Shown one piece after another: positions 17,360-27,216 of a stretch of 64,000 nt of DNA (position 1 is the stretch's first letter; each line of letters opens with the position of its first letter). The stretch is from Chloroflexota bacterium (GTDB taxonomy: Bacteria > Chloroflexota > Anaerolineae > Anaerolineales > VGOW01), in NCBI GenBank assembly GCA_016875735.1, contig VGOW01000001.1:124001-188000 (forward strand). The letters run 5' to 3'. A program made the translations under genes and the position numbers. Below the pieces are notes generated by a model that was not told where the DNA came from, made no database searches, and saw only the letters and a program-made list of their open reading frames with translations.

Positions 17360-18640
17360 ATGCGCCTCAACCCCGCCCTCACCATCACCATCGCCGTCGT
17401 CGCCGCCGCCGTATTGCTCGGCGCGGCGTGGGTCATCCTCAAACCCGCCGGGCCTGCGCTGGCCTCCGCCGAGTTCAGCCTCAGCGCCATCTCGCCCAAT
17501 GCCGACGGCCTCGACGACATCACCCGCATCACCTATCGTTTGCGCCGCCCCACGTCCGTCTCCATCTATTTTCTCGACTCCGGCGGCGCGCGCTACAACT
17601 TCCGCGCCGACAACCCCCGCGACTCCGGCGAGCACACCCTGCTCTTCTCCGGCATCGTCGATGGCTACCCGCTCGCGGGCGACGACAACGAGGCGGCCCT
17701 GCTCAAGCGTGTGCTTCAGAATAGATCGTACACGTGGGTGATCGAAGCGACTGAATCGAACGGGGAAACGACTCGACTCACGGGAACGCTCACCGTGACC
17801 GACTCCGACACCGCGCTCCCGCATCTGCGCAACCTCACCGCCAGCCCCGCGCTCTTCACCCCGAATCAGGACGGCATCAACGATCGGGCGACGATCAACG
17901 TGTGGCTGGGCAAAGACATTCCCGAAGACAACTTGCGCGTCACACTCATCGGGCGGGGCGGCGAGCAATATCCCATCGCCGAGGCCGGCACCGATGTGTT
18001 GCCGGGGCGCGAGGGATTGCACACCTACGATTACGACGGCGGCATCGACAACGGCGTGAACCCGCCGCCCGATGGCGACTATATTGTGCGCGCCGAAGCC
18101 GAAGACGCCATCGGCCAAAAGATGCAGATCGAAACGGCGCTGAAGATTCAGAACAGCGGCCTGCCCCGCGCCGAAATCTATTTGGGCGAAGTGGAGTGGT
18201 CGTCGGCTACCGTCGTGATCGGGCAAACGCTGGAATTCACGCTGACGGTAGAGAATTACGGGACGGCGCCCATCCGCACCTTCGGGCCGTGGTCGGGAAC
18301 GATGTACGATCAGGAACAAAACTCCAACACGCTCGGCTTCTACGAAGAGGACGGCGCGTGGCGAGTCGGCGTCGATTGCGATTCATGCATCCGCGATTAT
18401 CCGTGGCGTTGGGCGCTCGGCACACCGGAGACTCTCACGCCCATTGTCGAGAACGGCGAGACGCACTACTACCTTATGCCCAATCAGCGCGCGGTGATCA
18501 CCGGCAGTGTCACCCTCACCCAAGTGATCGACGCCCGCAACCCGCAATACTTTTGGGCCGGGCTGATCCATGAAGCGGTGGGCATCACCAACATCAACAA
18601 CCGCGTTGACCCAAAACAGATCACGATCGAGAAGCCGTGA
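17360..18640 (+). CDS. Secreted/membrane-anchored protein with FlgD-type Ig-like repeats
   Basis: N-terminal TM; SPNADGLDDITRITYRLRRPTSVSIYFLD and TPNQDGINDRATINVWL repeats. Confidence 0.65.
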   Translation: MRLNPALTITIAVVAAAVLLGAAWVILKPAGPALASAEFSLSAISPNADGLDDITRITYRLRRPTSVSIYFLDSGGARYNFRADNPRDSGEHTLLFSGIVDGYPLAGDDNEAALLKRVLQNRSYTWVIEATESNGETTRLTGTLTVTDSDTALPHLRNLTASPALFTPNQDGINDRATINVWLGKDIPEDNLRVTLIGRGGEQYPIAEAGTDVLPGREGLHTYDYDGGIDNGVNPPPDGDYIVRAEAEDAIGQKMQIETALKIQNSGLPRAEIYLGEVEWSSATVVIGQTLEFTLTVENYGTAPIRTFGPWSGTMYDQEQNSNTLGFYEEDGAWRVGVDCDSCIRDYPWRWALGTPETLTPIVENGETHYYLMPNQRAVITGSVTLTQVIDARNPQYFWAGLIHEAVGITNINNRVDPKQITIEKP

Positions 18641-18909
18641 GGCGCTTAAGGTCTCGACTCGTAATTGTCGCGCACCAGCATCCTGAGCCCAGCGGCGATG
18701 CTGCTGAGCGAAACGAAGTAAAGCCGAAGCATCGCCGCGAAGTCGAAGGAGGCGGTTCTGGCGCGAGTCCCGCGCTCTTCGGCTTCGCTCAGAGCGCTTG
18801 CGTAAGGTGACTCATTCAGTCAGATCATCATTTGCTACTCGTGATGTTTTCCGGTAAGATCACCACGAAAGAGAGCGGCAAAGCAATGCCACTGCTCCGT
18901 TCACGCCAA

Positions 18910-18931
18910 GCCACTGCGTTGCGGCAGTGGC
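18910..18931 (+). promoter_or_regulatory. Leader hairpin upstream of phnD-like gene
   Basis: gccactgc-gttgcg-gcagtggc, about 15 nt before the aggagg SD. Confidence 0.35.
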
Positions 18932-18960
18932 AAAACACTTTCTCTCAGGAGGAGAAAAAA

Positions 18961-20013
18961 ATGATCAGAAGCAAATTGTTCTATCTGTTTAGCGCCCTTG
19001 CCGTATTGGCGCTGATCATCAGTGCCTGCGGCACCGCCGCCACCGAGGCTCCCGCGCCCACCGAAGCGCCCAAGCCCACCGAGCCGCCGCCCACCAAAGA
19101 ACCCACAGCCGTTCCGCCCACCGCCGTTCCCGAACCAACCCCCGTTCCGCTCGGCTCGCCCGAGAAACCCATCATCATGGCTATCGCTCCGTCGGCCACT
19201 ACCGATGAGTTGATCGCCAGCGGCGACACCATCGCCAAGCTCCTTTCGGATGAGACCGGCCTTACCATTCAAGCGGTGGTGCCCACCAATTACAAAGCGA
19301 TGATCGAAGCCATGTGCTCCGGCAACGGCCAGATCGGTTGGCTGCCGCCGTTCGCTTACCTCGTGGCTCACGAAACCAAGACGAAGGACGCCGCCGGAGC
19401 CGAAGTGTCCTGCGCCGATGTAGCCTTCATCACCCTGCGCAACGGGTTGGATCACTACGCCACGCAGTTCATCGCCCGCGCCCAAGACGGCTACACCGCC
19501 GGAACCGACCCCAGCGCCCTCAAGCAATTCGACGGCAAGAAGCCGTGCTGGACGGATCCGTTCTCGGCTTCGGGTTACGTGATCCCCGCTTCGCTGTTGG
19601 GGCAAGAAGGCGTCAAGTTCAAGACCGCCGCGTTCGTGCAGGGCCATCCCACCGTGGTGCGCGCCGTGTATGCGGGCGGCATCTGCGACTTCGGGGCAAC
19701 GTTCGTCGATGCCCGCACCAACTCGGCCGTCCAAACTGATCTGCCGGATGTGAACGACAAAGTGATCGTCGTCTATCAAACCGAGAACATCATCCCCAAC
19801 GACACCGTGGGCTTCGCCTACGATGTGCCTGCCGAACTGCGCGACACGCTCACTGCCGCGCTCGACAAAGTGTCGAAGACTGAGGAAGGCGCCGCCGCGA
19901 TGAAGAAACTGTATTCCATCGACGGCCTTCAAGCCGCCGACGACACCTTCTTCGACGAGTTCCGCGTCCTGCTCGCCGCTTCGGGCATCGACGTGGCTTC
20001 GCTCGTCCGCTAA
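18961..20013 (+). CDS. phnD: Phosphate/phosphonate-type ABC transporter substrate-binding lipoprotein (PhnD-like)
   Basis: Lipobox LIISACG, Pro/Thr linker; PIIMAIAPSATTDELIASGDTIAKLLSDETGLTIQAVVPTNYKAMIEAM. Confidence 0.87.
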   Translation: MIRSKLFYLFSALAVLALIISACGTAATEAPAPTEAPKPTEPPPTKEPTAVPPTAVPEPTPVPLGSPEKPIIMAIAPSATTDELIASGDTIAKLLSDETGLTIQAVVPTNYKAMIEAMCSGNGQIGWLPPFAYLVAHETKTKDAAGAEVSCADVAFITLRNGLDHYATQFIARAQDGYTAGTDPSALKQFDGKKPCWTDPFSASGYVIPASLLGQEGVKFKTAAFVQGHPTVVRAVYAGGICDFGATFVDARTNSAVQTDLPDVNDKVIVVYQTENIIPNDTVGFAYDVPAELRDTLTAALDKVSKTEEGAAAMKKLYSIDGLQAADDTFFDEFRVLLAASGIDVASLVR

Positions 20014-20032
20014 CCCCAACCGCAACCCGTTC

Positions 20033-20061
20033 GTAGGGGCAGGTCTGAGACCTGCCCCTAC
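20033..20061. repeat. Perfect REP-like palindrome between phnD and phnC
   Basis: gtaggggcaggtct-g-agacctgcccctac, 14-bp arms. Confidence 0.85.
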
Positions 20062-20081
20062 ATGTTTTATCGCCCGCCCTC

Positions 20082-20849
20082 ATGCTCGAAATCCAACATC
20101 TGCACAAAGTCTATCCCAACGGCACCGTCGCCCTCACCGATGTCAACTTCACGGTGAACGACGGTGAGTTTCTCGTGGTCATCGGCCTCTCCGGTTCGGG
20201 CAAGTCCACCCTGCTCCGCTGTATCAACCGCCTCATCGAACCCACGCAGGGCAAGATCATTTGGGACGGGGTTGACATCACCGCCGCCTCCGGCGCCGAC
20301 ATGCGCCGCATCCGCCGGCAGATCGGCATGGTCTTTCAGCAGTTCAATCTCGTCAAACGGTCGAGCGTGATCACCAACGTGTTGGCCGGGCGGCTCGGCT
20401 ACGCAAACCCGTGGGCGAGTCTGTTGGGGATGTGGCCCAAAGAAGAGCGCGACCGCGCCCTGCGCGCCCTCAACCGCGTGGGCATCGCCGACAAAGCCAG
20501 CGCCCGCGCCGACGCCCTCTCCGGCGGCCAACAGCAACGAGTGGGCATCGCCCGCGCCCTCATGCAAGAGCCCAAACTGATTCTGGCCGATGAGCCGGTG
20601 GCCTCGCTCGACCCGGTGCTCTCGCACAGCATCCTGCAATACCTCGAACAGCTCAACCGCGACGAAAAGATCACCGCCGTGTGCAGTCTGCATTTTTTGG
20701 ATCTCGTTCATCGTTACGCCACGCGAGTCATCGCGCTGAAAGACGGCAAGGTTGTGTTCGAGGGTCTGCCGCAGGAAATCGACCGCGCGCGCTTCAAAGA
20801 AATCTACGGTGAAGAGGCGGTGGAAGTCCGCGCCGGAATGGCGGCGTAA
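20082..20849 (+). CDS. phnC: Phosphonate-type ABC transporter ATP-binding protein
   Basis: [59 protein letters not shown]. Confidence 0.93.
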   Translation: MLEIQHLHKVYPNGTVALTDVNFTVNDGEFLVVIGLSGSGKSTLLRCINRLIEPTQGKIIWDGVDITAASGADMRRIRRQIGMVFQQFNLVKRSSVITNVLAGRLGYANPWASLLGMWPKEERDRALRALNRVGIADKASARADALSGGQQQRVGIARALMQEPKLILADEPVASLDPVLSHSILQYLEQLNRDEKITAVCSLHFLDLVHRYATRVIALKDGKVVFEGLPQEIDRARFKEIYGEEAVEVRAGMAA

Positions 20850-20873
20850 AGAATTCACGGCGCGGTGGTATTG

Positions 20874-22280
20874 ATGCGTTACAGTATAGCTTCCCTGATT
20901 GTTCCCGGTCTCGGCCAATTTTTGCAGGGGCGCCGCGCGCGCGGGCTCGGCCTGTTCGGCCTCATCGCCGTCATGCTCGGGTTGATCGCTTGGGCCGTCG
21001 CGCCGCCCTCCACCTTCAGCGAATCGACAATCAACTTCAAAGGCGATCCATCAAACTGGATGTGGCTCGTCGTCCCGGCCATCGTTTGGGTTTGGGCCGT
21101 GTGGGACGCCGCCGCGCCACCGCCCGCATGGTCTGCATGGATCGTTACCCTCGCCAGCCTCATCCTGTTTTATTCGCTCGGCTGGGAAGCCTCGGGGCTC
21201 GATCCCGCCGCGCTCACCAAAAACTTCGAGCGCGCACAGCTCGTTCTGCGCCCCATGTTGCGCCCCGATTTTATTCAGCCGCGCGCCGAACACCACGAAG
21301 GCTGGATCGAACTGATCGTGCCGTGCGGCGAAACACCGGCAGAGGGCGCGCACACGATCAATGACACCACCCTCACCCTCTCCGCCGGATGCACCGCCGT
21401 GGGCGACACGCTCACGGTGAACGGCTCCGGCTTCTGGCCCGACACCGACGCCCAGCTCGTGTGGCAAAGCCCCATCGGCGATTTCTTCCCGCTTCGCGAT
21501 GAGGCCAATCAATTTCGCAGTATCCTCGTCGATTCTCAAGGCAACACTTCTGCATCCTTCGTCGTGCCCAACGCCATCCCGCCCGGAATCGATCCCACAC
21601 TCCCGCAAGAACAGCGGCTGTACGTTCAGCAATCGCGCCCGCTCGGCGGCTATGAACTTTCGACCAATGGCGCATTCGTGGTGCAGGGCATTTATCAAAC
21701 GGTGGCGTTGGCGCTCATGGCTACCACGCTCGGCACGCTCTTCGCCATCCCGGTCAGTTTTCTGGCCGCTCGCAACCTCATGAGCGCCAACCCGATCACG
21801 TTGGCGGTTTACGTCACCGTGCGCACCCTGCTCAACATCGTGCGCTCCATCGAGTCACTCATCATCGCCGTCGTCTTCGTTGTCTTTGTCGGCCTCGGGC
21901 CGTTCGCGGGGATGTTGGCGCTGGCCGTGCACACGGTGGCCGCGCTCGCCAAACTGTATTCCGAAGTCATCGAAGGCATCGACCCCGGCCCCATCGAAGC
22001 CATGCAAGCCACCGGCGCGAACTGGCTGCAAGTGGTGCGCTACGGAGTCGTGCCGCAAATCGTGCCGCCATTCACCGCCTTCACCATTTATCGCTGGGAC
22101 ATCAACGTGCGCTCGTCCACCATCGTCGGGCTGGTGGGCGGCGGCGGCATCGGCTTCTTTCTCGTGCAGTGGATCAACCTCAGCGACTTCCGCGCGGTGA
22201 GCGCCTCCTTCATCGCCATTCTCGTGGTGGTGATGGCGATGGACTTTGTGAGCGCGCGCGTCCGAGAACGACTGCACTGA
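20874..22280 (+). CDS. phnE: PhnE-type permease with large extracytoplasmic insert
   Basis: Permease core TVALALMATTLGTLFAIPVSFLAARNLM..EAMQATGANWLQVVRYGVVPQIVPPFTAFTIYRWDINVRSSTIVGLVGGGGIG preceded by a Cys-containing beta-rich region. Confidence 0.88.
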   Translation: MRYSIASLIVPGLGQFLQGRRARGLGLFGLIAVMLGLIAWAVAPPSTFSESTINFKGDPSNWMWLVVPAIVWVWAVWDAAAPPPAWSAWIVTLASLILFYSLGWEASGLDPAALTKNFERAQLVLRPMLRPDFIQPRAEHHEGWIELIVPCGETPAEGAHTINDTTLTLSAGCTAVGDTLTVNGSGFWPDTDAQLVWQSPIGDFFPLRDEANQFRSILVDSQGNTSASFVVPNAIPPGIDPTLPQEQRLYVQQSRPLGGYELSTNGAFVVQGIYQTVALALMATTLGTLFAIPVSFLAARNLMSANPITLAVYVTVRTLLNIVRSIESLIIAVVFVVFVGLGPFAGMLALAVHTVAALAKLYSEVIEGIDPGPIEAMQATGANWLQVVRYGVVPQIVPPFTAFTIYRWDINVRSSTIVGLVGGGGIGFFLVQWINLSDFRAVSASFIAILVVVMAMDFVSARVRERLH

Positions 22281-22282
22281 TC

Positions 22283-23440
22283 ATGAACACGACCCGCCGC
22301 CCCGCTCTGCCCAGTTCGCTCCGAACCACGCTCATCGCGCTCGGTGTGATCGCCGCTTACGTCATCGCCTGGCGCGGCTCGCAAGTAGACTTCCCCAGAC
22401 TCTTCCGCGCGCTGGCGACGAATGAGAAAGGCCGCGAACTGCTCGGCGATTTCATGACTCCCGACATCGTCGCGCGGGACATCGCCCCCGTGACTCTGCA
22501 ACTGCCTCTGCCCGTGCCGTGCGGCTCCGCGCCCGAAGGCGAGGTAGCCGCCAGCGGCCCGCGGCTGGCGCCCAGCGTGGCCTGCGCCGAACTGCGCGAG
22601 AAGTTCACCGTCGAGGGATTCGATCTCGCGCCGAACACCGAACTGCAACTGCGCTGGCGGCTCCCCAGCGATCAATACTTCCCCGGCCCGTTCATTGCCA
22701 CCGACGCCGACGGCCACTTCTCCGCCGAGTTCGAAGCCCGCCCCATCGTCGCCACCAAAGACGGCGTGCCCAGCAAAATCGAAGTTGAACTGCTCGTGCC
22801 GGTGGGCAATCCCAAACCCAGCCCCGCCGTTTACGAAGTGTTGGATGCCATCGTCATCACTATCTTTATGGCGCTCATGGCCACCACCGCCGCCGTCATC
22901 ATCGCCGCGCCGCTCAGTTTCCTCGCCGCCAGCAACATCACCAAACACGGCCCGATGGGCGCGGCCATGTATTACCTCACCCGAACATTCTTCAGCGTGT
23001 TCCGTTCTTACGAGCCGATCATTCTGGCCATGCTCTTCGCCTTTTGGGTTGGCTTCGGCGCGTTCGCCGGAGTGATCGCTCTGGCCATCATCACCATCGC
23101 TTCGCTGGGCAAACTGTATTCCGAGGCAGTGGAGCATATCGATCCCGGCCCGATGGAGGCGCTCACCGCCACAGGCGCAAACCGCATCCAAGTGATCCTC
23201 TACGGAGTCATCCCGCAAATCGTCCCCGACTTCCTGTCGTTCACCATTTATCATTGGGACATCAACGTGCGTATCTCCACCATCATCGGCTACGTGGGCG
23301 GCGGCGGCATCGGCTACTACCTGGCGCAGATGATCAACACCTCGCAGAACAACAAAGCCGGAACCGCCATTTGGGCTATCGTCATCGTCGTCTGGGCGAT
23401 GGACTTCCTCAGCGCGGAGATCCGCAAACGCCTCACCTAA
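22283..23440 (+). CDS. phnE: PhnE-type permease, second copy with related extracytoplasmic insert
   Basis: EALTATGANRIQVILYGVIPQIVPDFLSFTIYHWDINVRISTIIGYVGGGGIGYYL. Confidence 0.88.
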   Translation: MNTTRRPALPSSLRTTLIALGVIAAYVIAWRGSQVDFPRLFRALATNEKGRELLGDFMTPDIVARDIAPVTLQLPLPVPCGSAPEGEVAASGPRLAPSVACAELREKFTVEGFDLAPNTELQLRWRLPSDQYFPGPFIATDADGHFSAEFEARPIVATKDGVPSKIEVELLVPVGNPKPSPAVYEVLDAIVITIFMALMATTAAVIIAAPLSFLAASNITKHGPMGAAMYYLTRTFFSVFRSYEPIILAMLFAFWVGFGAFAGVIALAIITIASLGKLYSEAVEHIDPGPMEALTATGANRIQVILYGVIPQIVPDFLSFTIYHWDINVRISTIIGYVGGGGIGYYLAQMINTSQNNKAGTAIWAIVIVVWAMDFLSAEIRKRLT

Positions 23441-23500
23441 TTCTCTGCTTCTCCGATTCTCCATTCGTTTGAAATTGGAGAGTTGGAGAATTGGAGATTA
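23441..23500. repeat. STRR (7/8-bp), inverted halves
   Basis: ttctctg cttctcc gattctcc attcg..gaa attggag agttggag aattggag. Confidence 0.55.
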
Positions 23501-24246
23501 TGCTCTCCGCCATCATCCTCACCCTCAACGAAGAAAAGCATCTGCCCGATTGCCTCGCCAGTCTGCGCTGGACCGATGAGATCGTCGTCTTCGACTCGTT
23601 CAGCGCCGATAGCACCGAGCAGATCGCGCGAGAGTTCGGCGCGCGGTTCATCCAGCATCCTTTCGCCAACTACGCCGCACAGCGCAACGCCGCGCTCGAC
23701 TGCGCCAACGCCGAGTGGGTGCTCTTCGTGGACGCCGACGAGCGCGTGACGGCGCCCCTTGCCAATGAGATCCGATCCGTGATCGAAAAACCGGAGCCGG
23801 TCGGCTGGTGGATCCCGCGCCACAATTACATCTTCGGCAAACTCACATTGAACGCCGGTTGGTATCCCGATTATCAACTGCGCCTCCTCCGGCGCGGCCG
23901 CGTTCGCTTCGATCCGAGTCGGCACGTGCACGAGTTGGCCGTGCTCGACGGGGAAGAGGGCCGTTTGCGAAACCCGCTCATTCATCTGAACTATGATACG
24001 GTTGCGGAGTTCATCGCCAAGCAATACGCATACACGCGCTACGACGCAAGCATTTTGCGCGCCGAAGGCAAACGCGCCAAGCCGCAAAACTTCATTCTGC
24101 AGCCGCTGAGGCAGTTCTACTGGCGATGGATCGCGTTGGGCGGCTGGCGCGATGGCTGGCACGGCTTGCGCCTCAGCGCCCTCATGGCCTACTTTCAATT
24201 CGTGCTCTACCGAAACTTGAAGGAAATGGACGAAAACCAGAAATGA
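23500..24246 (+). CDS. Family 2 glycosyltransferase (WaaE/KdtX-like)
   Basis: LSAIILTLNEEKHLPDCLASLRWTDEIVVFDSFSADSTEQIAREFGARFIQHPFANYAAQRNAAL..VLFVDADERV. Confidence 0.9.
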   Translation: MLSAIILTLNEEKHLPDCLASLRWTDEIVVFDSFSADSTEQIAREFGARFIQHPFANYAAQRNAALDCANAEWVLFVDADERVTAPLANEIRSVIEKPEPVGWWIPRHNYIFGKLTLNAGWYPDYQLRLLRRGRVRFDPSRHVHELAVLDGEEGRLRNPLIHLNYDTVAEFIAKQYAYTRYDASILRAEGKRAKPQNFILQPLRQFYWRWIALGGWRDGWHGLRLSALMAYFQFVLYRNLKEMDENQK

Positions 24247-24262
24247 GGTAAAATCCCGAAGC

Positions 24263-24790
24263 ATGGGTGAAGGTTTTGTGACCGATCTGACTCGGCCCGT
24301 GCTGGTGCTCAACGCCAACTACGAACCGCTCAATGTGTGCGACACCAAACGCGCTGTCGGCTTGCTCGTCACCGGCAAAGCGGAGTTGGTCGTCAACGGT
24401 CGCGGCCACATCCGCACGGCGCGCATCATCTATCCCGCGCCATCGGTCATCCGGCTCGAACACATGATCCGCCGCCCGCGCCCGCGCGTCAAACTGTCCA
24501 AGCGCGAAGTCTTCCGGCGAGACAATTTCACCTGCCAATACTGCGGGAGACAGACTCCGCATCTCACCATCGATCACGTGATCCCGCGCCATCGGGGGGG
24601 CGGACACCGCTGGGACAATTTGGTGGCCGCCTGCCCGCCGTGCAACCGGCGCAAAGGCGGGCGCTCGGCGGCAGAGGCGCAAATGACCCTGCGGCGCAAG
24701 CCGGGCGAACCTCCGGCCACAGCCAACTATCTTTTCGGGCGTCACCTCAAAGAAAACTCTGAGTGGGAAAAATACATTCAGGGTTGGTAA
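24263..24790 (+). CDS. HNH endonuclease family protein
   Basis: VLNANYEPLNVCDTKRAVGLLVTGKAE..RDNFTCQYCGRQTPHLTIDHVIPRHRGGGHRWDNLVAACPPCNRRKGGR. Confidence 0.93.
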   Translation: MGEGFVTDLTRPVLVLNANYEPLNVCDTKRAVGLLVTGKAELVVNGRGHIRTARIIYPAPSVIRLEHMIRRPRPRVKLSKREVFRRDNFTCQYCGRQTPHLTIDHVIPRHRGGGHRWDNLVAACPPCNRRKGGRSAAEAQMTLRRKPGEPPATANYLFGRHLKENSEWEKYIQGW

Positions 24791-24791
24791 A

Positions 24792-24831
24792 CAAAAACGC
24801 GAGCCGCAACCATGCGGCTCGCGCCGTTTTT
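24792..24831. terminator. Bidirectional terminator between HNH gene and hpf
   Basis: aaaaacgcgagccgca-acca-tgcggctcgcgccgttttt. Confidence 0.9.
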
Positions 24832-24853
24832 CAGGGGGAACGGTTCTCGCCGC

Positions 24854-25426
24854 TCAGGCCAGATCAGGTTCGATCAAGCCGAGGTTGCCGTCTTTGCGGG
24901 TATACAGCACGTTCATTTTCGCCGTGTCGGCGTTGAAGAAAATGAAGAAGTTGTCGTGCTGAAGAAGAGCCATCTGCTCGATGGCTTCGGCTTCGGTCAT
25001 CGGCGTCACCGGGAAACTCTTGCGGCGAACGATTTGCGGGCCGGGCGCAGCCTCGATGTCGGCGGCCAGCTCCGGCTCGGGCTCCATCGCCGTTTTCATT
25101 TCGGCGGCGTCGGCGCGGGTGTGGCGGCGCTTGGCCTTATACCGTTCGATCTGTCGGTGCATTTTTTCCACCGCTTCGTCAATTCCGGTATACATATCGG
25201 CGGCGCGTTCTTCGGTGCGGAGAATAGCCCCGCGCAGGGGCACGGTGAGCTGCACCACTTGGCGATCGTCGGCGTCGCGGGCTTTCTTCTCGACCGACAA
25301 ATCGACCCGCACTTCGTTGATCTCCGAAAGATAGTGATCGAGTTTGCTGACTTTCTTTTCGACGTAGTCCCGCACTTTGTCCCACACACCAATACCATGT
25401 CCTTTGATTACCACTTTATTCGTCAT
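24854..25426 (-). CDS. hpf: Ribosome hibernation promoting factor, long form
   Basis: VRDYVEKKVSKLDHYLSEINEVRVDLSVEKKARDADDRQVVQLTVPL; C-terminal VRRKSFPVTPMTEAEAIEQMALLQHDNFFIFFNADTAKMNVLYTRKDGNLGLIEP. Confidence 0.93.
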   Translation of the reverse strand: MTNKVVIKGHGIGVWDKVRDYVEKKVSKLDHYLSEINEVRVDLSVEKKARDADDRQVVQLTVPLRGAILRTEERAADMYTGIDEAVEKMHRQIERYKAKRRHTRADAAEMKTAMEPEPELAADIEAAPGPQIVRRKSFPVTPMTEAEAIEQMALLQHDNFFIFFNADTAKMNVLYTRKDGNLGLIEPDLA

Positions 25427-26202
25427 GATGAGCCTCCATCGAAATTGAGAGTATCGGCGCTATCGTAACGCGCCCGCGCCAGAGTGTAGGCCCACACTTC
25501 TTTTGCCCCATTCTGAAGCAGGGCCTCGGCGCAGGCGGCCAAGGTAGCGCCGGTTGTACATACGTCGTCGATGAGGATGGTCGTGAGGCCGCGCGCGAGA
25601 GTCGGATCGGCGGCAAATGCTCCGGCAACGTTCTGCTGTCTCTGCGCCGCCGTAAGCCCCACTTGCGATTGCGTGACCTTCACGCGGCGCAGGCCATCGG
25701 CCATCACGGGCGCGCGTCGGTGCGCGCCGAGCTGCCGCGCCAACACTTCGGCCTGATTGAATCCGCGCTCGCGCAGCCTCTGCGCCGAGAGCGGCACCGG
25801 CATGAGCACGGCGTTGGCGGGCATCGATTCGGGCCAATGCTCCGACATCAGCCCGGCCAATGCTTCAGCCACCGGCGCGTTGTTGCGATACTTGAGCGTA
25901 TGGATGGCGCGGCGCAACGGCCCCTCGTGAAAGGCCAACGAACGCAGACCGCTGCCGCCAAACAAAACACGCCGACACTGACCGCATGGGTCAGTGATCG
26001 GCGCATTGCGTGGATAACCACAGCGGTCGCACACGTTGTGAGAGAGGTATTCGATTTGAGCGCGGCAGAGCGAACACAAACGCTCGCCCACTCGCTGGCA
26101 CCCCGAACATCGGGGCGGAAAAACCACGTCGAGCGACGACCACCAAACTCGCTCGATGAAAATACGAAACCGATCAGCGCCTCCGGCTCTTGTCGCCCGC
26201 AC
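25423..26202 (-). CDS. comF: ComF family phosphoribosyltransferase-like protein
   Basis: FPPRCSGCQRVGERLCSLC..CGYPR..CGQCRR..VPLSAQRLRERGFNQAEVLARQL..ILIDDVCTTGATL. Confidence 0.92.
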   Translation of the reverse strand: MRATRAGGADRFRIFIERVWWSSLDVVFPPRCSGCQRVGERLCSLCRAQIEYLSHNVCDRCGYPRNAPITDPCGQCRRVLFGGSGLRSLAFHEGPLRRAIHTLKYRNNAPVAEALAGLMSEHWPESMPANAVLMPVPLSAQRLRERGFNQAEVLARQLGAHRRAPVMADGLRRVKVTQSQVGLTAAQRQQNVAGAFAADPTLARGLTTILIDDVCTTGATLAACAEALLQNGAKEVWAYTLARARYDSADTLNFDGGSS

Positions 26203-26241
26203 AGCCAGAAACCACCTCCCTCGTGACGCCGCCGAGATCGA

Positions 26242-27189
26242 CTAACCGCCGAAGATTCCGGCCAGCGCCGAGTTCCGCAGCAACAGCCCGGCCGGGCCGA
26301 GCAGCACAATCCAGATCGTGGGAAAGATAAAGAGCGCCATCGGGAACAGCATTTTAATCGGCGCTTGATGCGCTTTGTATTCGGCCCGCTGGCGGCGGCG
26401 CACCCGCATCTGATCGGATTGAATGCGCAGTATCTTGCCCATGCTCACGCCCAACTGCTCGGCCTGCAGAACGGCGGCAATGAAACTGGTTAGGTCGGAA
26501 ACCTCAAATCGCGCCGACATATCACGCAACGCCTCGCGGCGGGTTTTTCCCAGCCGGATCTCTTGAAGCACACGGCCAAAACCCATCGAGAGTTCGTTGG
26601 CCCACTTCTCGTTCACTTTGCCCATCGCCGCATCGAAGCCCAACCCGGCCTCCACGCAAATGGTGAGCAGATCCAAACAATCAGGCAAGGCCTTCACCGC
26701 TTCATCTTGCCGGCGGCTGGCCTTGCTCGACAGCCACAGTTGCGGGAAGTAGTAACCGAGAGCGGTGAACAACAATGTCAACCCAATGTTGCGCGGCCAA
26801 TTCTTCTCCGGCGCAACCATGAAGACGACGAACAGCAATCCGCCGATGCCGACGGCGGCCACGATGCGGATCATCATGAATTCGCGCGGGCCAAGGTTGC
26901 CCGGGTTGCCCGCCAGATCGAGTTGGTGTTGCGTGGCCTCTAACGCCGCTTCGGGAGTGAACCGGGTGGCCCACTGCCCCATCTGCCGGATGATTGGCAG
27001 GAAGACTCGCTCGGTGATCGGTTGAGACATTTCGATCTCTTCGAGCGTCACCGGTTTCTCGCGAGAGCCGAACTCGGCCAACCGCGATTGCAGAGGGTCG
27101 GCGGCCTCGGGGGAACGGAAGCCGACAAAGACGAGGATACCGGCGATCACCACCACCACCACTACGCCGATGCCGATTAGAATTTCCAT
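26242..27189 (-). CDS. tadC: Tad pilus assembly protein TadC (T2SS-F)
   Basis: ALPDCLDLLTICVEAGLGFDAAMGKVNEKW...VSDLTSFIAAVLQAEQLGVSMGKILRIQSDQMRVRRRQRAEYKAHQAPIKMLFPM. Confidence 0.92.
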   Translation of the reverse strand: MEILIGIGVVVVVVIAGILVFVGFRSPEAADPLQSRLAEFGSREKPVTLEEIEMSQPITERVFLPIIRQMGQWATRFTPEAALEATQHQLDLAGNPGNLGPREFMMIRIVAAVGIGGLLFVVFMVAPEKNWPRNIGLTLLFTALGYYFPQLWLSSKASRRQDEAVKALPDCLDLLTICVEAGLGFDAAMGKVNEKWANELSMGFGRVLQEIRLGKTRREALRDMSARFEVSDLTSFIAAVLQAEQLGVSMGKILRIQSDQMRVRRRQRAEYKAHQAPIKMLFPMALFIFPTIWIVLLGPAGLLLRNSALAGIFGG

Positions 27190-27216
27190 AGGAAGTCCTC
27201 CACGCCAGCGAAACGA

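Noticed and set aside
24594-24600. G7 run in the HNH gene as a phase-variation tract
   Set aside because: Short and encodes the conserved RHRGGGH motif; not distinguishable from normal coding constraint.
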